A program made the position numbers and the translations under genes. 64,000 nucleotides of DNA from Actinacidiphila rubida (GTDB lineage Bacteria > Actinomycetota > Actinomycetes > Streptomycetales > Streptomycetaceae), in NCBI RefSeq assembly GCF_900110255.1, contig NZ_FODD01000030.1:1-64000 (forward strand), read 5' to 3'. The notes beneath the pieces are model-generated. The model saw only the letters and a program-made list of their open reading frames with translations. It was not told where the DNA came from and did not search any database. Positions 38,747 through 47,412 of the stretch are shown here, piece by piece. Numbering within the stretch: position 1 is the stretch's first letter; the number at the start of each line of letters is the position of its first letter.

Positions 38747-40156
38747 TCAGAAGGCGCCGAGGCCGTGCGGGACGCCGCGGCCGGTGGGCCCGTCCCAGCC
38801 GGGGCCGGCGGTGCACAGCGCGGGGCTGACACCGGGGTAGGAGGCGCACTGGTGGTAGGCCTCGTTGTCGCCGCTCACGATGTCGGTGAAGTCGGCGGCG
38901 GGGGCGCGGTAGAGGCCCTTCGGCCCGTCGACCGCGGACTGGTGCCCGGCGCGGGCGTAGAGCCCGGCCACGTACGGCGCGGACGCGCTCGTGCCGCCGA
39001 TCACCAGCCAGTCGCCGGGCTCACCGGTGCTGGGCGCGTAGGTGTCGCGGACCGCCACGCCCGTGGCGGGGTCGGCGTCGGCGGAGACGTCGGCCGCGGC
39101 CCGGTGGCCGCCGCAGGCCGCCGTGACCGCGGCGGGCTGGCCGGTCGCGGCGGGGAACGCGGTCTCGCAGCCGCTCCCGGCCGCGTACCAGGCGGTCCGC
39201 GCACCGCTCGCGGGCAGGGTGATGCCGCCGACGCTGATCACGGACGGCAGATCGGACGGCCACGACTGGTGGATGCCGCCGTTGAAGCCCTCGTCGCCGG
39301 TGGAGGCGGTGATGGCCACGCCCCGGTGGTCGAAGGCGGACGCACGGCTGCCGTGGGTGTTCTGGACGTCCGCGGTGTAGCCGTAGCTGATGCTCACGGC
39401 CGAGGCGCCCGCGGCCACGGCGGTGCCGGCCGCGCGGGCGAAGTCCCCGGTGGAGACGTCGTTGTCGTCCTGGGCGTCCTGCCACGGGACGGACACCTCC
39501 AGGAGCCGGCACGACGGGCAGGCCGCGGAGGCCATGTCCAGGTCGAGCGCGGTCTCGGCGGCGACCTGCTCCTCCACCCAGGCCCCCTGGGCCCCCTTCT
39601 GCGGGGCGGGCTGCCGGCCGCCGGTGTAGTCCTCGAGCGTCAGGCACCCGGAGGCCGTGGTGCAGGCGGGCAGCCCGAACGTCCTGCGGTACACCGTGAG
39701 GTCCTTCTCCAGCGTCGGGTACACGCCCGCGTCGATGATCGCGATGGTCCGGTCGGAGGTGGAGACGGCGGGCAGCCCGTACGCGGCCTGCAGGTCGGCG
39801 GGGCCGTAGCCGTCGGGTGCGGCGGAACGCAGCGGTGTGCGGCTGCCGGTGGACTCGGTGACGATCCGGGCGTGGCAGCGCGGGCACACCTGCTGCGAGC
39901 CGTGGTGCCGCAACAGCGTCCCGCCGAGCACCTCCTGGCGCACCTGGGCGGTGGTCTCTCCCGAACTCGCCTTCCCCGCGGGCGTGGTGACGGCGACGGG
40001 CGGTGCGCCCGGCGGCGTCGTGTCGGCGATCGCCGACGGCGAGCCGGCGCCGGCCGCCGTCAGCAGCGAGGCCGTCAGCAGGGTGACGGCCGCCGGTGCG
40101 GCCGCCCGTCGGATCACGGGCGCCGCGCTGATCCTCATCCGCCCTCGTCGTCTCAT
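38747..40156 (-). CDS. Secreted S53 (sedolisin/kumamolisin) protease
   Basis: 469 residues. The N-terminus carries a hydrophobic Sec-type signal. Residues 91-94 form a CPRC pair unusual for the family. The catalytic triad is E201 and D205 in AAETALDLD and S390 in GGTSASAP, the sedolisin arrangement. The oxyanion Asp region is SISYGYTAD. The enzyme is an acid-active serine-carboxyl peptidase, secreted and usually self-processed. There is no long pro-domain of the usual 180 residues, only about 90, so this is a short-pro subfamily. GGAGAG lies upstream of the ATG. A Crp-type site is about 100 bases upstream. Confidence 0.85.
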   Translation of the reverse strand: MRRRGRMRISAAPVIRRAAAPAAVTLLTASLLTAAGAGSPSAIADTTPPGAPPVAVTTPAGKASSGETTAQVRQEVLGGTLLRHHGSQQVCPRCHARIVTESTGSRTPLRSAAPDGYGPADLQAAYGLPAVSTSDRTIAIIDAGVYPTLEKDLTVYRRTFGLPACTTASGCLTLEDYTGGRQPAPQKGAQGAWVEEQVAAETALDLDMASAACPSCRLLEVSVPWQDAQDDNDVSTGDFARAAGTAVAAGASAVSISYGYTADVQNTHGSRASAFDHRGVAITASTGDEGFNGGIHQSWPSDLPSVISVGGITLPASGARTAWYAAGSGCETAFPAATGQPAAVTAACGGHRAAADVSADADPATGVAVRDTYAPSTGEPGDWLVIGGTSASAPYVAGLYARAGHQSAVDGPKGLYRAPAADFTDIVSGDNEAYHQCASYPGVSPALCTAGPGWDGPTGRGVPHGLGAF

Positions 40157-40253
40157 GTGCTCTCCGTCCCGGACCTCGGGTGTGCGGCTCCCCGGGGCGG
40201 ACCCCGGGAGGCTCCTGACGGATACTCGACGCCGCACACGAGAGGCCGGTTGT

Positions 40254-40267
40254 GTGGCGTGGGTCAC
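40254..40267. promoter_or_regulatory. Crp-type site upstream of the S53 gene
   Basis: GTGGCGTGGGTCAC fits the streptomycete Crp motif GTG-N6-GNCAC exactly and lies within a longer inverted repeat TTGTGTG/CACACAA (40250-40256 and 40265-40271). It is about 100 bases from the start codon. Confidence 0.4.
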
Positions 40268-40388
40268 ACAAGTGGCGGGCGGGTGCCGGGTGTTCACGGT
40301 GCGGGTGTCCCGTGGTCCGTGCGGGGGGAGAGCCGGCGGGCGCGAGCGCGTGGTGGCGTGCGCCCGCCGGACGGCGGGGCCGGGTGGG

Positions 40389-42059
40389 TCAGCGGCCGGT
40401 GCCGGGGGTGCCCGGGGTGGCGGACACGCCGCGCAGGACGTCGCCCGCGGCGGCCGTCTCGAGCGTCGTGAACGACTCGCCGGCGGGCCGGCTCGTGGCC
40501 GCGACGTCGTCGGTGACGGTGACCAGCTTGTTCGGGTCGGCGCCGTAGTCGGAGACGCCGCCGACGGAGGTGGTCACGCCGTAGAGGCTGACCGTGCCGT
40601 CGGCGTTGACCCTGCCGGTGAAGTTGCGGATGCCGTCGACGGCCGGGGTCCACGGGGTGCCGGTGACCGGGTTGGTGCCGGTGGGCAGGCCCGGGACGGT
40701 GTAGGGGACGCCCAGGCCGAGCCCGGCGTTGAGCGTGTAGTCGTAGGTCCAGGTGCCACCGACCAGCGACCACTTCTGGATGCCGGCGAGGTTCTGGGCC
40801 GCGGCCGCGGTGAAGGCGCCGTCGCCGTAGGAGTCGTCGCCGTTGCCCGCGTCGCCGACGTACATCGTGGTGGCGTCGGCGAACCAGATCGCGCCGAGGC
40901 TGGAGGTGTTGGCCGGGGTGCCGGTGTCCGGGGTCTTGATCGACTTGGCGAGCGCCGTCGGGAACCCGGCCAGGACGCACATGTTGGAGGCGGGCCGGCC
41001 GGTCTCGGCGTCGAACGCGTCGGCCGTGGTCGGCAGGGGTGCGCCGGGTGCGGGCGTGCCGACGCCGTTCGGGCAGGCGGTGCCGGTGGTGTCGACGAAG
41101 TAGACGGTGTTGACGCCGTTGCTGCCGGAACCCTTGGTGTAGTAGAGGACGCCGTCGTGGAACGCGACACCCGCGAAGTTGGTGTCCTTGCCGAGCTTGT
41201 CCGCCTTGGTGTTCCCGGGCAGTTGGGTCACGCTGAACCCGCCGGCCGGGGTCGGTTGGCCGGGCTCCTGGGCCTGCTCCGGGGTGTGGGCCGGGACGAC
41301 CAGCTGGGCGCCGGTGCCGTAGATCGTGCCGGGGACGGCCGTGCCGTCGCCGTTGTTGGAGTTGCCCGCCGTGTAGTACCGGCCGGTCGAGTCGTCGAGC
41401 ACGGCCGCGCGGCCGTTGTCGCCGCTGTAGGCGTTGGTCTCGGTGACGGTGAACTTGCCGTTGGCGTCGAGCTCGGCCACCGCCCGGTAGACCGACTGGG
41501 CGTCGGGGTTGGTCGGGTCGAACACGCCAGGGGTGTTGCTGTTGGAGGCGTCGAGGGTGTTCGCCGGCGCGACGTAGCCCATGAACGTGACGGCGTCGCC
41601 GCCGGTGGACAGGTTGAGCGCGAGTTCCGACTTCGAGGAGAAGCTGCCCGTCAGGAGGTCGTGCCCGCGGCTGGACGCGCCCGGGGTCCCGTCGGGGACC
41701 GCGAGGGAGGTGACGGCGGTGCCGGAGGGAGTGATCTGGTCGAGGTGGACGGGCGCGCTGACGCCGAAGTTCGCGTCGACCGAGACGTTGTCCCACACGT
41801 GCGCGAACGAGCCGTCCGCGACGGCGACGGCACCGGTCGGCAGCACGGTCGCGCCGGGCGTGATCATCGAGGGGGTACCGGTGTAGTGGACCCGGCTGAC
41901 CAGCAGGTCGCCGGGAATCAGGGCCGTCTTGCCGCCGGCGGCGGCCTGTGCGGAGCCGCCGGACGCGCACACCGCGCAGGCGACGAGCGCCATCGAGACC
42001 GCGGTCCCGAGGGCGCCGCGCCGGGCCGGGCCCGCGGTGCGGCTGGAACGGTCGGACAT
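40389..42059 (-). CDS. Secreted beta-propeller-like protein
   Basis: 556 residues with a Sec signal (about 1-40, ending GSAQAAAGG). The mature part is built of repeated beta-strand segments (PGDLLVSRVHYTG, GTIYGTGAQLVVPAH, GAIWFADATTMYVGDAGNGD) like a lytic or carbohydrate-binding propeller. I do not recognise the family. The ATG at 42059 has GGGAGA upstream. It shares a 500-base divergent region with the pst-like locus, which includes the PHO box, so it may also respond to phosphate. Confidence 0.65.
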   Translation of the reverse strand: MSDRSSRTAGPARRGALGTAVSMALVACAVCASGGSAQAAAGGKTALIPGDLLVSRVHYTGTPSMITPGATVLPTGAVAVADGSFAHVWDNVSVDANFGVSAPVHLDQITPSGTAVTSLAVPDGTPGASSRGHDLLTGSFSSKSELALNLSTGGDAVTFMGYVAPANTLDASNSNTPGVFDPTNPDAQSVYRAVAELDANGKFTVTETNAYSGDNGRAAVLDDSTGRYYTAGNSNNGDGTAVPGTIYGTGAQLVVPAHTPEQAQEPGQPTPAGGFSVTQLPGNTKADKLGKDTNFAGVAFHDGVLYYTKGSGSNGVNTVYFVDTTGTACPNGVGTPAPGAPLPTTADAFDAETGRPASNMCVLAGFPTALAKSIKTPDTGTPANTSSLGAIWFADATTMYVGDAGNGDDSYGDGAFTAAAAQNLAGIQKWSLVGGTWTYDYTLNAGLGLGVPYTVPGLPTGTNPVTGTPWTPAVDGIRNFTGRVNADGTVSLYGVTTSVGGVSDYGADPNKLVTVTDDVAATSRPAGESFTTLETAAAGDVLRGVSATPGTPGTGR

Positions 42060-42327
42060 GAGGTTCTCCCTTGCGCTGGCTCGTCCTCCACCGTGGAGAT
42101 CGCTCGGGATCACACCATCCGCGCGCGGCCGGACGGGGAGACGCCCGGTGAACGGCGGCCGAAGTTTGGCCCGCCCGCGCGTCGGGGCGCGTCCGAGCCG
42201 CGTTCGCCCCGGGCGGGCCCGAACGTGCGTACAGCACATGCATCCCTTCACCGAACCCTCACGTCTCGCGGCCCCGCAGGCTCTCCCGTACCCCCCGCAC
42301 CACCCGTGAGCGCTCCCCGAAGGTCCG

Positions 42328-42345
42328 CTTTACCCGTATGTAAAG
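42328..42345. promoter_or_regulatory. Inverted repeat in the pst divergent region
   Basis: CTTTAC (42328-42333) and GTAAAG (42340-42345) are inverted with a 6-base spacer, an AT-rich island between the secreted propeller gene and the PHO box. It could be an operator or the -10 region of the propeller gene. No binding protein can be named. Confidence 0.35.
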
Positions 42346-42384
42346 GTGGACGGCAGGTGACGAACCGGCGGCATTCGAACGCGG

Positions 42385-42417
42385 TGTCACCTGGCGGTCG
42401 ACCGCGATTACTTGGCG
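42385..42417 (+). promoter_or_regulatory. PHO box (three PhoP 11-base direct repeats)
   Basis: TGTCACCTGGC (42385-42395), GGTCGACCGCG (42396-42406) and ATTACTTGGCG (42407-42417) are contiguous 11-base units that fit the streptomycete PhoP consensus G(G/T)TCAYYYRGG well in the first two and partly in the third. A further GTTCATTTGCT follows at 42437-42447. The array faces the gene at 42568 and should drive the pst-like locus in phosphate starvation. The region 42060-42567 has no gene. Confidence 0.7.
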
Positions 42418-42567
42418 TGCAGCCATCGCCCGTCGTTCATTTGCTCTCCGTTCGGCCTTCGCCTGGCTGTGAGCCCAGCAACCTCGATACCCGCGACTGT
42501 CAACTCGCTTACGGGAGCTTTACAGCCGCTGGCGAGCTAACGCCCGAGTGAAGGGAGGATGGGCCTT

Positions 42568-43173
42568 ATGGTCCGGTCGCGCTTTTTGTATGTGTCAACC
42601 GAGGACCTCGGCAGGTACGTGCCGGCGGGGGAACGTACCGGCCGGCCGGTCCCGGCGTCGTCGCCGGACCGGGCGCCGCACCTGCGAAGACCGGATCGGG
42701 GGGAACGGTCGGGCGAGGAGCGGGCAGGGCGGGTGGGGTGGCGGTTGATCGGGGCCAACAACCGCGAACTGGGGCGCAGCGCAGCCGTGTTCGAGAGCGT
42801 GGAGCTGTGCGGGGCGGCCGTGGTGCGGCTGCGCGAAGGGGTCGGGGCCGGCCAGGTCCGGGTGCTGTTCGCGATGTCCGACACGGCCGGCACGTGGACG
42901 TGGCGGCTGGAACTCGGCGGGCACCAGGCCGCGATGTCGGGACGTACCTACCAGCGCCAGCGTGAGGCGCAGCACAACCTGAACCTCTTCCTGACCGCCG
43001 TGCCGCTGGCGCGGCTCACCGTCGAGATGCCCGTCCGGCCCCGGCTGCGCGGGCTGCAACTGCCCCGTCCCGCCGACGGACCCCGCGCGACCGGATCTAC
43101 GCGCGCGGACCTGGAGGGCGACACAGTGCGGCTGCTGGCAGCCGGCCCGCAGGGCCGGGCGGTGCGGTCATGA
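42568..43173 (+). CDS. DUF1508 (YegP)-like protein, first gene of pst-like locus
   Basis: 201 residues. About 60 residues of Arg/Pro-rich N-terminus precede a YegP-type fold (WRLIGANNRELGRSAAVFES, GTWTWRLELGGHQAAMSGRTY). DUF1508 proteins are small and of unknown role. The ATG at 42568 is preferred over that at 42559, because GGGAGG lies 9 bases upstream of it. Its stop overlaps the pstC start (ATGA), so it is translated with pstC. Confidence 0.65.
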   Translation: MVRSRFLYVSTEDLGRYVPAGERTGRPVPASSPDRAPHLRRPDRGERSGEERAGRVGWRLIGANNRELGRSAAVFESVELCGAAVVRLREGVGAGQVRVLFAMSDTAGTWTWRLELGGHQAAMSGRTYQRQREAQHNLNLFLTAVPLARLTVEMPVRPRLRGLQLPRPADGPRATGSTRADLEGDTVRLLAAGPQGRAVRS

Positions 43174-44201
43174 CCGCGTCCGTGCTCGGCCCGGGCCACC
43201 CGGGCGGGACCGCCCCCGAACCGGCCGACGCCCCGCGGGTGCTGCACAGCGCCGGGGCGCCCTCGGACCGGGTCTTCCGCGGCCTGGCCCGCGGCAGCGG
43301 CGGCGTGGTGCTGGGCCTCATGCTGCTGGTCGGCGTGTTCCTCGCGTCGCGGGCCTGGAGGGCACTGGCCGTCGCCCGGTGGTCGTTCCTGACGACCGCC
43401 AAGTGGGAGCCGGACTCGCACCACTTCGGGATCGCCGCGGTGCTCACCGGCACCGTCCTGATCGGCATGGTCGCGATCCTGATCGCACTGCCGCTGGCGC
43501 TCGGCACCGCCCTGTACATCTCCGAGTACGCCCCGCGGCGGATCAAGCGCGGCCTGGTGAGCCTGGTGGACCTGATGGCCGCCGTGCCGAGCGTGGTGTA
43601 CGGCCTGTGGGGCGTGTTCTTCCTGCAGGGCCACGTGGTCGGGCTGTCCCGCTGGATCTCCCAGTACTTCGGCTGGATACCGCTGTTCAATGTCGACGGC
43701 GTCGACCCGCACGACCCGCTGGCGACCAGCACCGTCTACACCTCCTCCACCTTCATCGCCGGCATCGTCGTGGCGCTGATGGTGACGCCGATCGCCTGCT
43801 CGGTGATGCGGGAGACGTTCGCCCAGGCCCCCGGCGGTGAGCGCGAGGGCGCGTTCGCGCTCGGCGCCACCAAGTGGGGCATGATCCGGACCGTCGTGCT
43901 GCCCTTCGGAGTCGGCGGCATCATCGGCGGGACCATGCTGGGACTGGGCCGCGCGCTCGGCGAGACGATCGCCGTCTACATGATCATCTCGCCGGTCTTC
44001 GCGGTGCAGCCGCACCTGCTGCAGAACGGCGCCAACTCGGTGTCCGCGCTGATCGCGCTGCGCTACGGCTCGGCGAGCCACTTCGGGACGTCGGCGCTGA
44101 TGGCCGCCGGACTCGCCCTGTTCACGATGACCCTCGTCGTCAACTTCATCGCGTCCTCGATCGTGGCCCGCAGCCGCTCCGGCGCGGGGACGGAGGCCTG
44201 A
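43170..44201 (+). CDS. pstC: Phosphate ABC transporter permease PstC
   Basis: 343 residues. An N-terminal soluble tail precedes six predicted membrane helices. The EAA-type loop is REGAFALGATKWGMIRTVVLPFG, and LMAAVPSVVYGLWGVFFLQ matches the PstC helix around the channel. With PstA it forms the phosphate channel of the inner membrane. The ATG overlaps the preceding stop, and pstA begins one base after its own stop. Confidence 0.93.
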   Translation: MTASVLGPGHPGGTAPEPADAPRVLHSAGAPSDRVFRGLARGSGGVVLGLMLLVGVFLASRAWRALAVARWSFLTTAKWEPDSHHFGIAAVLTGTVLIGMVAILIALPLALGTALYISEYAPRRIKRGLVSLVDLMAAVPSVVYGLWGVFFLQGHVVGLSRWISQYFGWIPLFNVDGVDPHDPLATSTVYTSSTFIAGIVVALMVTPIACSVMRETFAQAPGGEREGAFALGATKWGMIRTVVLPFGVGGIIGGTMLGLGRALGETIAVYMIISPVFAVQPHLLQNGANSVSALIALRYGSASHFGTSALMAAGLALFTMTLVVNFIASSIVARSRSGAGTEA

Positions 44202-44202
44202 G

Positions 44203-45603
44203 ATGACCGACCTCCTCGGGCAGGACATGGACAACCACCCCGACAAGGCCGGCCCCGCCGGCGGCCACGGCCCGACGGCCGGGCACGGCCACCCGGCCCC
44301 CGCCGCCACGGCGGGTGCGGGCCACACCGCCCCCGGACAGCCGTCCGGCGCGCCCGCCGCCCCCGACGGGCCCGAGGAACGCCGCGGCACCGCGACCTGG
44401 CACGCCCGCGACCTGCTGTCGGTCGCCGGCGCGGCGGTGGCCGCGGTCGCCCTGACGTTCCTGCTCTTCGGCTGGATCGCGCCCTTCGACGCGCCGCTCG
44501 GCTTCGTCGTCGTCGCCTACCTGCTCTTCCTGGGCGTGTACGCCGTCCTCGTCTCCTTCGACGAGAACCCCGTCGCGGTGCGCGACCGGGTCGTGGCCGT
44601 GCTGTGGCAGAGCCTGGCCACCCTGCTGCTGGTGGTGCTGGTCTTCGTCATCAGCTACACGCTGTGGCGCGGCCACCGGGCCCTGGACCACCTGAACTTC
44701 TTCACGCAGGACCTGTCGACCACCGGCCCGCTCCAGCCCCTCACCCAGGGCGGCGTGGTGCACGCCATGATCGGCACGCTGGAGCAGATCACCATCGCGC
44801 TGGCCGTGACGGTGCCGCTCGGGCTGGCCTGCGCGGTGTTCCTCAACGAGGTGCCCGGCGGCTACGCGCGCCTGGTGCGCACCGTGGTCGAGGCGATGAC
44901 CGCACTGCCGTCGATCGTGGCGGGCCTGTTCATCTACGCCACGGTCATCCTCATCCTCGGCTACGACAAGAGCGGCCTCGCGGCCGGCCTGGCGCTCAGC
45001 CTGATGATGCTGCCGATCATCATCCGGGCCTCCGACGTGGTGATCCGGCTGGTGCCGGGGTCGCTGCGGGAGGCTTCGTACGCGCTCGGCGCCAGCCAGT
45101 GGCGGACCGTGCTGACCGTGGTGCTGCCCACCGCACGGTCCGGGCTGACCACCGCGGTGATCCTGGGCACCGCCCGCGGGATCGGCGAGACCTCCCCGGT
45201 GCTGCTCACCGCCGGCTACACCGCGAGCGTCAACAAGTCGCCGCTGAGCGGCCCGCAGACCTCGCTGCCGCTGGCCACCTTCTTCATGGTGGCGTCCCCC
45301 CAGAAGAACATGATCGCCCGCGGCTTCGGCGCCGCGGCGCTGCTGATGGCCCTCGTGCTGCTGCTGTTCGTGGTGGCGCGGATCATCGGCGGCCGCGGGC
45401 CGGGCGAGCTGAGCCGCGCCCAGCAGCGCCGCAGGGCGCAGGCCTCGCGCCGGGACGTCGCCCGCATGAGCAGCGGGACGGGCCCCCTGCGCGAGCCGCG
45501 TCAGCGTCCGGGCCGGCGCCCGGACCGGCGTCCGGTTCCCGTTCCGGCCGGCGGCGACCCGCACGGTCGCCGTGGCCGGTCGCGCGGCGGCACGCGCCCC
45601 TGA
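44203..45603 (+). CDS. pstA: Phosphate ABC transporter permease PstA with extended tails
   Basis: 466 residues, well over the usual about 290. The N-terminal about 65 residues are His/Gly/Pro-rich (GGHGPTAGHGHPAP), possibly metal-binding. The core has six helices and the EAA loop REASYALGASQWRTVLTVVLPTA plus the PstA phrase ALPSIVAGLFIYA. About 80 Arg/Pro-rich residues follow the last helix. The tails may contact partner surface proteins or the ATPase. CGGAGG lies upstream of the ATG. It is the second permease of the split pst cluster. Confidence 0.9.
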   Translation: MTDLLGQDMDNHPDKAGPAGGHGPTAGHGHPAPAATAGAGHTAPGQPSGAPAAPDGPEERRGTATWHARDLLSVAGAAVAAVALTFLLFGWIAPFDAPLGFVVVAYLLFLGVYAVLVSFDENPVAVRDRVVAVLWQSLATLLLVVLVFVISYTLWRGHRALDHLNFFTQDLSTTGPLQPLTQGGVVHAMIGTLEQITIALAVTVPLGLACAVFLNEVPGGYARLVRTVVEAMTALPSIVAGLFIYATVILILGYDKSGLAAGLALSLMMLPIIIRASDVVIRLVPGSLREASYALGASQWRTVLTVVLPTARSGLTTAVILGTARGIGETSPVLLTAGYTASVNKSPLSGPQTSLPLATFFMVASPQKNMIARGFGAAALLMALVLLLFVVARIIGGRGPGELSRAQQRRRAQASRRDVARMSSGTGPLREPRQRPGRRPDRRPVPVPAGGDPHGRRGRSRGGTRP

Positions 45604-45675
45604 CGGCGCGCCCGCGGCCCGGCCCCACCCCCCCTCGTCACCGAATCCCCTCGCACCGACCAGGAGCATTCCGCC

Positions 45676-47412
45676 ATGCCCGGAGCACGTCCGGCACGTC
45701 CAGCACACCCCCGACCGCGCCTGCTGACCGCCCTCGCCATGCTGGCCGCCCTGCTGTGCTGCGCCCTGCCCGGCGCGAGCGGCGCGGCCGCCGCGACCTA
45801 CGTCCCGATCTCGGGCGCCGGCTCCACCTGGAGCCAGAACGCGCTGGACCAGTGGCGGGCGAACGTCAAGCAGTACGGGATGACCGTCAACTACAACGGC
45901 ACCGGCTCCTCCGACGGCCGCAACCAGTTCCGCAACGGCACGGTCGACTTCGCGGTGTCCGAGATCCCCTACGGCGTGAAGGACTCGGGCGTCGTCGACC
46001 CGCCGCCGTCCCGCAAGTACGCCTACATGCCGATCGTGGCCGGCGGCACCTCGTTCATGTACAACCTGACGATCGGCGGCCGCCGGGTCACCAACCTGCG
46101 GCTGTCGGGCGACACCCTCACCAAGATCTTCACCGGGGTCGTCAAGACCTGGAACGACCCGGCGATCAAGGCCGACAACCCCGCGCTGGCCGCGCTGCTG
46201 CCGGCCCGCCGGGTGGTGCCCGTCGTGCGGTCCGACGGTTCGGGCACCACCGCCCAGTTCACCGCCTGGATGGCCGACCAGCACGCCGACCTGTGGAACG
46301 CCTACTGCGGCCGGGCCGGCCGCGACACGCCCTGCGGCACCACCTCCAACTACCCGCTCGTGCCGGGCAGCGGCTTCGTCGCCCAGTCCGGCTCCAACGG
46401 GGTCTCCGGCTACGTCGCCCAGCGCGGCAACGTCGGGACGATCACCTACGTCGAGTACTCGTACGCCGTCTACACCACGGGCTTCCCGGTCGCGAAGATC
46501 CTCAACAAGGCCGGCTACTACACCGAACCGACCGCGAACAACGTCGCGGTGGCGCTGACCGAGGCGCAGATCAACGAGAACCCCTCGTCGCCGCAGTACC
46601 TCACCCAGATCCTCAAGGGCGTCTACGAGTACAAGGACCCGCGGACGTACCCGCTCTCGAGCTACAGCTACATGATCATCCCGACCGCGCTGGAGTCGAA
46701 CTTCAACGAGCAGAAGGGCAGGACCCTCGGGGCCTTCGCCTACTACTTCCTGTGCCAGGGACAGCAGCACGTGGACGACCTGGGCTACTCGCCGCTGCCG
46801 GTCAACCTGGTGAAGGCCGGACTGGCACAGATCCGCCGGGTGCCCGGGGTCAGCGTCGAGAACACCGACATCCGCGGCTGCCACAACCCGACGTTCTCCA
46901 CCGACGGCTCCAACACCCTGGCCAAGAGCGCCCCTTACCCGCAGCCCTGCGACCGGGCCGGCGCCACCCAGTGCGCCACCGGCACCGGCGGCAACAAGAC
47001 CCCGACGGTCGTCGGCGGCGGCAGTGGCGGTGGGAGCGGCGGAACGTCCGGCGGGAACGGGACGGCAGGCACGAGTGGCGGCAACGGCACGGCGGGCACG
47101 AGCGGGGGCGCGGGCACGGCGGGATCGACCGGCGGGACCGGCGGCGCGGGCGGCGGCAAGTCCAACGCCGCCAACTCGCCGGCCTCGACGTCCATCGACC
47201 CCGACACCGGGCAGGTGGTGAACGGCACCGGCGGCACCTCGGGCGGCGCCGACGCCGGCGGCGACGGGGCCTTCCCGGTCCCCGTCACCACGTCCAGCAG
47301 CATCGGCGGCGGCACCCAGCACGCCCTCATGGCGCTGGCCGCGGTCCTGCTGGTGGTCGTGACGCTCGGCCCGCCCCTGCTCACCCAGCGCCTGAAGCGG
47401 AAGAAGCCGTGA
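45676..47412 (+). CDS. PstS-like phosphate-binding protein, tail-anchored
   Basis: 578 residues. A Sec signal without lipobox (about 1-40) is followed by the PstS core, which opens YVPISGAGSTWSQNALDQW and contains the ligand phrases NYNGTGSSDG, FAVSEIPYG and RSDGSGTTAQF. A Gly/Ser/Thr linker (about 440-500) leads to a C-terminal membrane helix and KRKKP tail. PstS proteins of actinobacteria are normally lipoproteins; this one is held by a C-terminal helix instead. The start ATG has GGAGC upstream. The gene overlaps the next by 4 bases. Confidence 0.88.
   Translation: MPGARPARPAHPRPRLLTALAMLAALLCCALPGASGAAAATYVPISGAGSTWSQNALDQWRANVKQYGMTVNYNGTGSSDGRNQFRNGTVDFAVSEIPYGVKDSGVVDPPPSRKYAYMPIVAGGTSFMYNLTIGGRRVTNLRLSGDTLTKIFTGVVKTWNDPAIKADNPALAALLPARRVVPVVRSDGSGTTAQFTAWMADQHADLWNAYCGRAGRDTPCGTTSNYPLVPGSGFVAQSGSNGVSGYVAQRGNVGTITYVEYSYAVYTTGFPVAKILNKAGYYTEPTANNVAVALTEAQINENPSSPQYLTQILKGVYEYKDPRTYPLSSYSYMIIPTALESNFNEQKGRTLGAFAYYFLCQGQQHVDDLGYSPLPVNLVKAGLAQIRRVPGVSVENTDIRGCHNPTFSTDGSNTLAKSAPYPQPCDRAGATQCATGTGGNKTPTVVGGGSGGGSGGTSGGNGTAGTSGGNGTAGTSGGAGTAGSTGGTGGAGGGKSNAANSPASTSIDPDTGQVVNGTGGTSGGADAGGDGAFPVPVTTSSSIGGGTQHALMALAAVLLVVVTLGPPLLTQRLKRKKP

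Noticed and set aside
44604..47408. An apparent 1793-codon protein reading through pstA and the PstS-like gene into the 858-residue protein
   Set aside because: Only the part from the GTG at 47409 has a signal peptide and family-like sequence; the upstream frame is out of phase with pstA and the PstS-like gene.
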